A DNA stretch of 64,000 nucleotides from Ramlibacter cellulosilyticus (GTDB lineage: Bacteria > Pseudomonadota > Gammaproteobacteria > Burkholderiales > Burkholderiaceae_C). The stretch's first letter is position 1. Every line of letters starts with the position of its first letter. The DNA lies in contig NZ_JACORT010000014.1 in NCBI RefSeq assembly GCF_014297465.1, positions 62,001 to 126,000 on the forward strand, in the 5' to 3' direction. The position numbers were made by a program, and so were the translations under genes. Of this stretch, positions 19,513 through 27,341 are shown in pieces. The notes under the pieces were generated by a model. The model ran no database searches and was not told the origin of the DNA. It was given only the letters and a program-made list of their open reading frames with translations.

Positions 19513-20574
19513 TCAGTCGCCGAACATCTTCTGCTTCAGCTCGCGGCGCTGCTGCGCCTCGAGCGACAGGGTCGCCGTCGGGCGCGCGAGCAGGCGGCCC
19601 ACGCCGATCGGCTCGCCGGTCTCGTCGCAGTAGCCGTAGTCGCCCGCGTCGATGCGCGCGATGGACTGCTCGATCTTCTTCAGCAGCTTGCGCTCGCGGT
19701 CGCGCGTGCGCAGTTCGAGCGCGTGCTCCTCCTCGATCGTCGCGCGGTCCGCGGGATCGGGGACGATGACCGTGTCCTCGCGCAGGTGCTCGGTGGTCTC
19801 GCCGGCGCTATTGAGGATGTCCTGCTTCAGCTGCAGCAGCTTCAGGCGGAAGAACGCCATCTGCTTGTCGTTCATGTACTCCGCATCCGGCATCGCCAGG
19901 ACTTCTTCGTCCGAGAGTTCCTCGGCGGACTTCGTCTTCCAGTTGTTGGCCAGCTTCGGGTCCTTCTTGATGGACACGACGGGCGGGGGCGTCAGTACGG
20001 ATTGGGTTGCCATGGGGGTGTAGCTTGCCTTGGCAGCAGCCGGGGCCTGCGGCATCGCGGGTGCGGGAGCGGGCATGGCGCGCGGCGCGGCGGGAGCCGG
20101 CTGCGGGACGGGCCTGCTCGCCGCGGCGGGGGCCGGGGCGGGTGCTGCGGGTGGAGGGGAGGCCTTGGCGGCGGGCGCGGCTTTCGCCGGCGCGGGGCTC
20201 GCCTTGGCGGGGATCTTCTTCGCGGCGGCGACGACGGCCTTCGCGCCGGTCACGACGGCCTTGGCGACGGCGCCCACGACCTTGCCGGCCGTGGTCTTCG
20301 GGGCGGTCTTGGCCGCCTGGGGTGCCGTCTTCGCCGGGGCCTTCGCAGCCTTGGCCGGTGCGGCCTTGGCGGGCGTCGCCTTCGCTGGAGCCTTCGCCGT
20401 CTTCGCGGCGGGCTTGCTGGTCTTGGCTGGGGTCTTCTTCGCGGGAGCCTTCTTCGCCGGTGCCTTGGCCGCTGTCTTCGCCGCCTTGGGCGCGGGCTTG
20501 GCAGCCTTGGCCTTGGCAGGAGTCTTCACCGCGGTCTTCTTGGTCTTGGCAGCGGCCTTGGGCTGAGCCTTCAC
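19513..20574 (-). CDS. dksA: DksA-type RNA polymerase-binding regulator with long Lys/Ala/Pro-rich N-terminus
   Basis: DksA enters the RNA polymerase secondary channel and, with ppGpp, retunes promoters. The product has about 353 residues against about 150 in E. coli. The first 200 or so form a basic Lys/Ala/Pro-rich tail resembling histone H1; the DksA coiled coil follows, with DPADRATIEEEHALELR. The zinc-finger region keeps one cysteine (YGYCDETGEPIG, Cys316); the other three expected cysteines are replaced, so it should not bind zinc in the usual way. The GTG start at 20574 is chosen because AGGAGA stands 7 nt upstream; the frame stays open further but without such a site. Confidence 0.88.
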   Translation of the reverse strand: MKAQPKAAAKTKKTAVKTPAKAKAAKPAPKAAKTAAKAPAKKAPAKKTPAKTSKPAAKTAKAPAKATPAKAAPAKAAKAPAKTAPQAAKTAPKTTAGKVVGAVAKAVVTGAKAVVAAAKKIPAKASPAPAKAAPAAKASPPPAAPAPAPAAASRPVPQPAPAAPRAMPAPAPAMPQAPAAAKASYTPMATQSVLTPPPVVSIKKDPKLANNWKTKSAEELSDEEVLAMPDAEYMNDKQMAFFRLKLLQLKQDILNSAGETTEHLREDTVIVPDPADRATIEEEHALELRTRDRERKLLKKIEQSIARIDAGDYGYCDETGEPIGVGRLLARPTATLSLEAQQRRELKQKMFGD

Positions 20575-20869
20575 TTCCCGTCTCCTCGCGTCGGCGCCGG
20601 AGGCGTGCGGCGCGTTGCGCGCATGCCTGCCTTCTTTCGTTGTAGGGTCAACGCCGTCATGACCGCGATTTATACCCTGAGTTAAGGGCTCTGCACGACC
20701 GTGAACCTCCTTTTCGTCATGGCGCGGCGCCGCCACCCCCCTTGCGGGAGAGGCCGTGAGTTGCGGAAGCGAGACAAACATGTCCGGGGCGCGGCGCGGG
20801 TTGCATCAAGGGCGCCAGCGTAAACCCGGCACTTGCGCGGCACGGTTCGGACCGCACCGACGCGGCGCG

Positions 20870-21907
20870 TCAGACAAGGCACTGCTCGAGGCCCTGCAGG
20901 AAGATGTCCCGGGGCAGGTCGATCCCGATGAAGACCATCTTGGACAGGCGCTGCTCGCCCTCGCCCCATTGCGGGCCCAGGTCGCTCCCCATCAGCTGGT
21001 GCACGCCCTGGAAGATCACCTTGCGCTCGGTGCCCTTCATGTTCAGCACGCCCTTGTAGCGCAGCATGCGCGGGCCGTAGATGTTGACGATCGCCCCGAG
21101 GAAGTCCTCGAGCTTCATCGGGTCGAAGGCGCGCTCCGAGCGGAAGACGAAGCTCTTGACGTCGTCGTCGTGGGCGTGGTGGTGCGGGTGGTCGCAGTGC
21201 TCGCCGTGCTCGTGGTCGTGGTCATGACCGTGGTGGTGGTCGTGCTCGTCTTCCTTCAGGAAGTCCGGGTCGATGTCGAGCTTGGCGTTGAGGTTGAAGC
21301 CCCGCAGGTCGAACACGCTCTTCAGGGGCACCTCGCCGAAATGCACCTGCTGCTGCGGCGCGCGCGGGTTCATGTGCTTGAGGCGGTGCACCAGGGCGTC
21401 GACCTCGTCCTTGCCGACGAGGTCGGTCTTGGAGATGAAGATCTGGTCGGCGAAGCCCACCTGGCGGCGCGCTTCCTGGCGGTCGTCCAGCTGCTTGTCG
21501 GCGTGCTTGGCGTCCACCAGCGTGAGGATGGAGTCGAGGAGGTAGCTCTCGGCGATCTCGTCGTCCATGAAGAAGGTCTGCGCCACGGGGCCGGGATCGG
21601 CGAGGCCGGTCGTCTCGATCACGACCCGGTCGAAATCGAGCATGCCCTTGCGCTTCTTGGCGGCCAGCAGCTGCAGGGTGGAACGCAGGTCCTCGCGGAT
21701 CGTGCAGCAGATGCAGCCGTTGCTCATCTGGACGATCTGCTCCTTCGTCTCGGTGACCAGGATGTCGTTGTCGATGTTCTCCTCGCCGAACTCGTTCTCG
21801 ATGACGGCGATCTTCTGGCCGTGCGCTTCGCTCAGCACGCGCTTGAGCAGGGTCGTCTTGCCGGAACCGAGGAAGCCGGTGAGGATGGTGGCGGGGATGA
21901 GGCTCAT
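20870..21907 (-). CDS. COG0523/CobW-family metal-handling GTPase
   Basis: G3E GTPases of the COG0523 group insert or shuttle metals, often zinc, using GTP. The 345-residue product has Walker A GFLGSGKTT (11-19), the metal site CICC (65-68), the G-motif SKTD (159-162), a His/Asp-rich linker at about 222-247 (for example HDHHHGHDHDH), and a C-terminal CobW domain. It lies upstream of dksA on the same strand with a 295-bp gap. Metal specificity cannot be read from the sequence; zinc is the usual guess, cobalt or iron are possible. The start ATG has no clear Shine-Dalgarno; repeat sequence begins 9 bp upstream. Confidence 0.9.
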   Translation of the reverse strand: MSLIPATILTGFLGSGKTTLLKRVLSEAHGQKIAVIENEFGEENIDNDILVTETKEQIVQMSNGCICCTIREDLRSTLQLLAAKKRKGMLDFDRVVIETTGLADPGPVAQTFFMDDEIAESYLLDSILTLVDAKHADKQLDDRQEARRQVGFADQIFISKTDLVGKDEVDALVHRLKHMNPRAPQQQVHFGEVPLKSVFDLRGFNLNAKLDIDPDFLKEDEHDHHHGHDHDHEHGEHCDHPHHHAHDDDVKSFVFRSERAFDPMKLEDFLGAIVNIYGPRMLRYKGVLNMKGTERKVIFQGVHQLMGSDLGPQWGEGEQRLSKMVFIGIDLPRDIFLQGLEQCLV

Positions 21908-21916
21908 GGTTTTCAG

Positions 21917-22030
21917 GGGATAGGGTCTAGGGGCTAGGGCCTAGGGAACTTCAAAGTCTAGCCCGATGGCCGCTGTTCAGCGGTGCCGCGCCACATTCCC
22001 CTAGTCCCTAGCCCCCAGCCCCTAGCCCCT
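21917..22030. repeat. Inverted CTAGGG/CCCTAG heptamer repeat, copy 2
   Basis: The left arm is a run of units such as ATAGGGTCTAGGGGCTAGGG, the right arm the mirrored CCCCTAGTCCCTAGCCCCCAG, around a 45-bp centre. It fills the gap between the rlmI-like gene stop and the COG0523 gene start. It has the same design as the copy at 17471-17571. Confidence 0.85.
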
Positions 22031-22032
22031 GC

Positions 22033-23214
22033 TCACTTGCGCAGGACCACCAGGCCTTTCAGGTACTCGCCTTCCGGGAATGCGAGCGTCATCGGGTGGT
22101 CCGCGGCGGCCCCGAGGCGCTCCACGATGTAGCCGTCGACGCCGGAATCCGTGCCGGCCGACGCCACGATCTTGTGGAACAGGTCGGCGGAAATGCCGCC
22201 GGAGCACGAGAACGTGAAGAGCACGCCGCCTGGCGCGAGCAGCTTGAGGGCGAGGCGGTTGATGTCCTTGTACGCGCGCGCGGCGCGTTCCGCGTGGGCC
22301 GCGGTCGGCGCGAGCTTGGGCGGGTCGAGGACGATGGCGTCGAAGGTCCGTCCCGCCTCGCCGAACTTGCGCAGGCTGGCGTTGACGTCCGCGTCCAGGA
22401 ATTCGGCGCGCGCGGCATCGAAGCCGTTCAGGGCGACGTTGGCCCGCGCGCGTTCCAGCGCCGGCCCGGAGGAATCGATCGAGGTGACCTCGCCCGCCCC
22501 GCCCGCCAGGGCCGCCACGGTGAAGCCGCCCGTGTAGCAATAGCAGTTCAGCACCTTCTGCGCGCCGAGCCGCTTCACCCACTCGGCGAAGCGCGCGCGG
22601 CTGTCGCGCTGGTCCAGGTAGAAGCCGGTCTTGTGGCCGCCGGCGATGTCGAGGCCGAAGCGCCAGCCGTGTTCGGCGATGGTGAGCTCGGTCGCGCCGC
22701 TCCCGCGCAGCCAGCCCGTGGTTTCGGGCAGGCCCTCGAGCGAGCGCGCATGGGCGTCCGAGCGCTCGTACAGCTTCTGCAGCCCCGTCGCCTCCAGCAG
22801 GCCGTCGGCCAGCACCTTCTTCCAGCGCTCCGCGCCGGCGGAGAGGAACTGCGCCACCAGCGTGTCGCCGTAGCGGTCCACGACGAAGCCGGGGAGACCG
22901 TCCGACTCCCCGTGCACCAGGCGTACACCGTCACTGGAAGGGTTAAGCCGTTGCCTTAGGGCCACGGCCTGGACGAGGCGGTTGCGGAAAAAGGCCGGCT
23001 CGATGCGCTCCGTCTCCACGAAGCTCCAGGCCCGGGCGCGGATCTTCGAGGCCGGGCTGTAGGCTGCCCAGGCGAGGAACTGGCCGTCGCCGCCTTCCAC
23101 GCGCACCGTTTCCCCGGGATCCGCGCCGCCCCTGGCGACAGCGGAATCGAAGATCCATGGATGGCGGCGCAGGAGCGAGCGCTCGCGTCCGGGGTGGAGG
23201 CGAATGACTTTCAT
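22033..23214 (-). CDS. rlmI: Class I SAM-dependent 23S rRNA methyltransferase, RlmI-like
   Basis: RlmI methylates C1962 of 23S rRNA at carbon 5. The 393-residue product has an N-terminal PUA-like RNA-binding part (MKVIRLHPGRERSLLRRHPWIF), a central linker with the family block HKTGFYLDQRDSR, and the Rossmann methyltransferase with SAM loop CYCYTGGF and the DPPKLAP motif. The length matches E. coli RlmI (396). The opposite frame stays open much further upstream but without recognisable protein. The exact target base is inferred from family resemblance. Confidence 0.88.
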   Translation of the reverse strand: MKVIRLHPGRERSLLRRHPWIFDSAVARGGADPGETVRVEGGDGQFLAWAAYSPASKIRARAWSFVETERIEPAFFRNRLVQAVALRQRLNPSSDGVRLVHGESDGLPGFVVDRYGDTLVAQFLSAGAERWKKVLADGLLEATGLQKLYERSDAHARSLEGLPETTGWLRGSGATELTIAEHGWRFGLDIAGGHKTGFYLDQRDSRARFAEWVKRLGAQKVLNCYCYTGGFTVAALAGGAGEVTSIDSSGPALERARANVALNGFDAARAEFLDADVNASLRKFGEAGRTFDAIVLDPPKLAPTAAHAERAARAYKDINRLALKLLAPGGVLFTFSCSGGISADLFHKIVASAGTDSGVDGYIVERLGAAADHPMTLAFPEGEYLKGLVVLRK

Positions 23215-23283
23215 CTCCCTATTGTCGGCGCACGCATTAAGCGTAAGAATGTGCAACAGGACATAGTCGAGGAGAAACCCCGA

Positions 23284-25029
23284 ATGGGTTGCTTGGCCCG
23301 CAGCCGCGGTATCGCGGCGACGCTGCTGTTCCTGGCGATGCTCCTGCTCGCCGGGACCGCCGGCGCGCGCACCGCGCTGAGGTTCGACACCGGCCAGCAG
23401 CCGGTGATGCTGCACGACGCCGGCGACGCGTGGGTGGACGACAGCGGCAAGGCCGACGTGCAGGCCGTGGTGTCCGACCCCTCGATCAAGTGGCACGCCA
23501 CCGGCGACAACAACATCTATCGCCTCGACAAGGGCCAGGCCCTGTGGGTCCGTTTCACGGTGCCGCCCGCCCCCACCGCGGAGCGCTGGTACCTCGAAGT
23601 GCCTTATCCCGGCGTCGACAAGGTGACGCTGTTCGTGCAGAACGCCAGCGGCGAATGGGTCGGCCGCTCCGCGGGCGACAACATCGCCATCGGCGAGTGG
23701 CCGCTGCCGCACCGCCACCCGATCATGCCCGTGTCCGTCTCGCCGCAGACGCCGCGCGTGCACCTCCTGCGCATCCAGAACGGCACGATCTTCGGCGCCC
23801 CGCTGCAGCTGGTGAGCGACAGCTACATGGGCCGCACCGAGCAGGGCATCTCGCTCATGCTGGGCATCTACTTCGGCCTCGTGGTGCTCGCGGTGATGCT
23901 GGCGGTCACCGGCGCGGTGACGCTGGAAGATTCCGGCTACTGGCTGTACGCGATCTCGGCGCTGCTGATGGCATTGACGCAGGCCACGATCACGGGCCTG
24001 GCGGGGCTGCACCTCTGGGGCGACTGGCCCTGGTGGAACAACATGGCGCCACAGGTGCTGCCGCTGTTCGCCATCGCGTCGCTGCAGATCTTCTTCGCCG
24101 AGGTGGTGTCGCTGCGGGAACGTTCGCGCACGCTCTACCGGCTGCTGCTGGTGGGTGGCCTCGCCTCGATCCCGCTCGCGCTGTACCTGATCCTCACGCC
24201 CAACGTGCAGGAGCGCCTGAACTGGATCGTCGTCTACTTCCTGGCCGCCACCATCGCAGGCTACGGCGTGGTGGTGTGGGCCGCGCTGCGCGGCGACCGC
24301 TACGCGCCCTGGCTGCTGGTGGGTTCCACGCCGGTGGGCATAGGCGCGCTGTTCCCGATCGCGCGCGCGGCGGGCCTCATCCCCATCAGCTTCTGGACCA
24401 CGCACGGCATGCAGGTCGCGATCGCGGCCGAACTGCCCATCCTGCTGATCGTGCTGGCCATGCGCAGCCAGCACCGCCGCGAGCACGTGCGACGCATCCA
24501 GGGCCTGGACCGCATCGACCCCGCCACCGGCCTGATCAACGCCGCGGTGTTCCACGAACGGCTGGTGCGCCTGGTCACGCGCTCGCAGCGGCTGAAGTTC
24601 CGCAGCGCCATGCTGCTGGTGGACATCGCCAACATCGACCAGATCCGCCGCCAGTTCGACTCCGACTCCGCCCGCGAACTCACGCTGCGCGTCGCGGGCC
24701 GCCTGCTGTCGGTCGCGCGCGAGATCGACACGGTGGCGCGCCTGTCCGAGCACCGCTTCGGCATCCTGCTCGAAGGCCCTCTGCATGCCGACGAGGTCGC
24801 GGAAGCCGGGCCGCGCATCGTGGCGCGCTGCCTCATGCCCTTCAAGGGACGGCCGCTGGAATGGTCGGCGCACGTGCGCGTGGCGCAAGCGCTGATCCCC
24901 ATGGACGGTACCGATCCCTCGCAGCTGATCGGCCGCCTCGAGATGCTGCTGGCCAGCGCGCCGGCCGACAGCCGCCGTGCCGTGTTCATGCTCTCCAAGA
25001 CGAGCATGCCGGCCGCGCTCACCCCGTAA
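23284..25029 (+). CDS. 7TMR-DISM membrane sensor with degenerate GGDEF domain
   Basis: The 581-residue product has a signal peptide (about 1-28), an extracytoplasmic 7TMR-DISM extracellular-2 type domain (about 30-180), seven predicted membrane segments (about 185-385) and a cytoplasmic GGDEF-type domain (about 400-575). The active-site GGDEF signature is replaced by SEHRF, so diguanylate cyclase activity is unlikely; a binding or scaffold role is more probable. GAGGAG stands 8 nt before the chosen ATG. It is divergent from the rlmI-like gene with 69 bp between start codons. The ligand is unknown. Confidence 0.85.
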   Translation: MGCLARSRGIAATLLFLAMLLLAGTAGARTALRFDTGQQPVMLHDAGDAWVDDSGKADVQAVVSDPSIKWHATGDNNIYRLDKGQALWVRFTVPPAPTAERWYLEVPYPGVDKVTLFVQNASGEWVGRSAGDNIAIGEWPLPHRHPIMPVSVSPQTPRVHLLRIQNGTIFGAPLQLVSDSYMGRTEQGISLMLGIYFGLVVLAVMLAVTGAVTLEDSGYWLYAISALLMALTQATITGLAGLHLWGDWPWWNNMAPQVLPLFAIASLQIFFAEVVSLRERSRTLYRLLLVGGLASIPLALYLILTPNVQERLNWIVVYFLAATIAGYGVVVWAALRGDRYAPWLLVGSTPVGIGALFPIARAAGLIPISFWTTHGMQVAIAAELPILLIVLAMRSQHRREHVRRIQGLDRIDPATGLINAAVFHERLVRLVTRSQRLKFRSAMLLVDIANIDQIRRQFDSDSARELTLRVAGRLLSVAREIDTVARLSEHRFGILLEGPLHADEVAEAGPRIVARCLMPFKGRPLEWSAHVRVAQALIPMDGTDPSQLIGRLEMLLASAPADSRRAVFMLSKTSMPAALTP

Positions 25030-25132
25030 CACCTTCGTCCTCGGGAAAGTCCCGTCCCTCGCCGCGGGGGACGGATGCGACAACCTTGGTTCGCAAGCAG
25101 GCGGGCGCCTGCGCTTCCAAGGAGACATCCCG

Positions 25133-26434
25133 ATGGCCCCCACGGTTCCCCTCTCCCCCTGGCGCGCGGCCTGTGCCGCCGCGGCCCTGAGCCTCGCGTG
25201 CGCCCCGGCGCTCGCGCAGGAGACCTTCAGGATCGGCATCGTCAGCTTCCTCTCCGGCCAGGCCGCGGAGAGCTTCGGCGTGCCGGCCGTCAACGGCGCG
25301 AAGGTGCTCGTCGACGCGTTCAACAAGGGCGCCGCGCCGGCTCCGTACAACAAGGTCGGCTTCGGCGGCATGAAGATCGAGGCCGTCTACGTCGACGAGA
25401 ACGGCGGCGCCACCAAGCAGGTGCAGGAACTGCGCAACCTCTACGAGCGCGAGAAGGTCGACGCGGTCGTCGGCTACGTCGGCTCGGGCGACTGCCTCGC
25501 GGTCGCGCCCGTCGCCGAGGAGATGAAGAAGTTCCTGATCCTCTACGACTGCGGCACGCCGCGCATCTTCGAGGACGGCAAGTACGAGTACGTCTTCCGC
25601 ACCGCGGCCCACGCCACGATGGACAACGTGGCGCTCGTGCGCTACCTGAAGTCGCGCAACGTCAAGGTCGAGCGCTTCAACATGATCAACCAGGACTACG
25701 CCTGGGGCCAGGACAGCAAGAAGGACTTCACGCTGACCATGGCGCAGCTGTACAAGGACGCCAGGGCGGACGCCGACCTGCTGCCGAAGTTCGGCGCGGG
25801 CCAGTACGGCACCGAAGTGTCCGCGCTGCTCTCCAAGCCCGCGGACATCGTGCATTCCAGCCTGTGGGGCGGCGACCTGCAGGCCTTCATCCTGCAGGCG
25901 GGCGCGCGCGGCGTGTTCCAGAAGCAGACGCCGGTGCTCTCCGCGGCGGACCACGTGCTGCCCGGCCTGGGCGAGAAGATGCCGCAGGGCGCGATCCTCG
26001 GCGCGCGCGGCGCGTACGGACTGATGTCGCCGAAGTCCGCCCTCAACGACTGGTGGTGGGACCTCTACTCGCTCGCCTACAAGACCTACCCGGTGCAGGC
26101 GCCCTACCGCATGGTGCAGGCGATGCTGGGCCTGAAGCTCGCCGCGGAGAAAGCGATGGCCGCCAACGGCGGCAAGAAGCCCACGCCCGAACAGCTCGCC
26201 GCCGCGCTCAAGGGCTCCAGCTGGGAATCGCCCGCGGGCACCATCCGCATGGCGCTCGGCGACGGCCACCAGGCGATCCAGGACACCGCGATCGGCCGGA
26301 CCAAGTGGGACGCGAACCGCCGGATGATGGTCCTGGAAGACATCCAGCGCTTCCCGGCCGAATGCGTGAACCCGCCGGCCAACATGAAGAGCGACGACTG
26401 GCTGAAGGCGGGGCTGCCGGGCGCGAAGTGCTGA
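25133..26434 (+). CDS. Liv-type ABC transporter substrate-binding protein (cluster 1)
   Basis: This periplasmic type I binding protein of the branched-chain amino acid/amide (HAAT) group has 433 residues with a signal peptide ending near ALAQ (about residue 24) and the early segment FRIGIVSFLSGQAAESFGV. A strong AAGGAGA site lies 7 nt before the ATG. It heads a six-gene operon with two permeases, two ATPases and an AMP-forming ligase. The substrate cannot be told from sequence; the linked ligase suggests a carboxylic acid rather than leucine. Confidence 0.9.
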   Translation: MAPTVPLSPWRAACAAAALSLACAPALAQETFRIGIVSFLSGQAAESFGVPAVNGAKVLVDAFNKGAAPAPYNKVGFGGMKIEAVYVDENGGATKQVQELRNLYEREKVDAVVGYVGSGDCLAVAPVAEEMKKFLILYDCGTPRIFEDGKYEYVFRTAAHATMDNVALVRYLKSRNVKVERFNMINQDYAWGQDSKKDFTLTMAQLYKDARADADLLPKFGAGQYGTEVSALLSKPADIVHSSLWGGDLQAFILQAGARGVFQKQTPVLSAADHVLPGLGEKMPQGAILGARGAYGLMSPKSALNDWWWDLYSLAYKTYPVQAPYRMVQAMLGLKLAAEKAMAANGGKKPTPEQLAAALKGSSWESPAGTIRMALGDGHQAIQDTAIGRTKWDANRRMMVLEDIQRFPAECVNPPANMKSDDWLKAGLPGAKC

Positions 26435-26444
26435 CGGCACCGCC

Positions 26445-27341
26445 TTGAACCTCGCCCTCACCATCCTCTTCGACGGCCTGACCTACGCGGCCTGGCTGTT
26501 CATCGTCGCGCTCGGGCTCACGCTGGTGTTCGGGGTCCTCAAGATCCTGAACATCGCGCACGGCAGCTTCTACGCCGTGGGCGCGTATGCGGGCGCGAGC
26601 CTGGTCGCCTGGCTGGTCTCGCTGAAAGTCTCGCCGCTCCTGAGCGTGGGCGCGCTGGTGCTGGCGGCGGCGGGCGTGGCGGCGCTGCTGGCGCCGCTCA
26701 CCGAGCGCGGGCTGCTGCGCATGTTCTACCGGCGCGACGAGGTGCTGCTGGTGCTGGTCACCTATGCCCTCTTCCTCGTGCTGGAGGACGCGACCAAGCT
26801 GCTGTGGGGCGTGCATCCCTACTACGCCTCGGACACCTACCAGGCCTTCGGCAACCTGCAGCTCGGTCCCTTGAACTACGCGGGCTACGACCTGCTGCTG
26901 GTCGGGGTGGCGGTGGTCGCGGGCGTCGCGGCCTGGTGGGTCCTGAACCGCACGAGGCAGGGGAAGATCGTCACCGCCGTGATCCACAACGCGGAGATCG
27001 CGGCCAGCATGGGCGTGAACGTCTCGCGCGTGTACACGGGGGCCTTCGTGGTGGGCGTGTTCCTCGCCGCACTCGGCGGGGCGCTGACGGCGCCGATGAT
27101 CTCGGTGCAGCCGGGCCTGTCGGTGGGCGTGATCATCGTGAGCTTCGCCGTCGTCATTATCGGCGGGCTGGGCAGCATCGAAGGTGCGGCGCTCGGTGCG
27201 CTGGTCGTCGGCCTCGCGCGTGCGGCGTCGGTCCACCTGTGGCCGGCGGCGGAACTCTTCAGCATCTACATCGTGATGGCCGTGATCCTGGTGTTCCGTC
27301 CGGAAGGTGTCTTCCAGCGCGTGCAGGCCCGAAAGATATGA
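26445..27341 (+). CDS. livH: Liv-type ABC permease, LivH-like (cluster 1)
   Basis: This is an inner-membrane permease of the branched-chain amino acid ABC family. The 298-residue product is hydrophobic throughout, with the family blocks LTLVFGVLKILNIAHGSFY near residue 25 and VIIGGLGSIEGAALGA near residue 240. The start is a TTG 10 bp after the binding-protein stop; no ATG precedes the conserved region. The stop overlaps the next gene (ATGA). Confidence 0.92.
   Translation: MNLALTILFDGLTYAAWLFIVALGLTLVFGVLKILNIAHGSFYAVGAYAGASLVAWLVSLKVSPLLSVGALVLAAAGVAALLAPLTERGLLRMFYRRDEVLLVLVTYALFLVLEDATKLLWGVHPYYASDTYQAFGNLQLGPLNYAGYDLLLVGVAVVAGVAAWWVLNRTRQGKIVTAVIHNAEIAASMGVNVSRVYTGAFVVGVFLAALGGALTAPMISVQPGLSVGVIIVSFAVVIIGGLGSIEGAALGALVVGLARAASVHLWPAAELFSIYIVMAVILVFRPEGVFQRVQARKI

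Noticed and set aside
20516..20781. Upstream extension of dksA by 69 codons
   Set aside because: The frame is open, but no Shine-Dalgarno fits the earlier ATG and the encoded residues look like untranslated leader; the GTG with AGGAGA is better supported.
20575..20869. Possible Zur site or small gene in the gap before dksA
   Set aside because: No palindrome of the known Zur type and no frame with a ribosome site and family likeness was found. A TATAAA-like box on the minus strand near 20670 lacks a convincing -35.
17471..22030. Heptamer arrays considered as CRISPR or as a protein-binding array
   Set aside because: Units are 6-8 bp, uneven and arranged as inverted arms without spacers, so they are not CRISPR. 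There is no evidence for a binding protein.
25052..25074. Hairpin CCGTCCC/GGGACGG after the 7TMR-GGDEF gene
   Set aside because: The 7-bp stem with 7-nt loop has no U-tract and could occur by chance in DNA this GC-rich; not listed as a terminator.
22033..25371. A 1112-codon open frame on the minus strand
   Set aside because: Only its last 393 codons are a protein (RlmI-like). The rest lies opposite the 7TMR-GGDEF gene and reads as low-complexity Arg/Gln/His/Ala sequence, as expected for GC-rich antisense frames.
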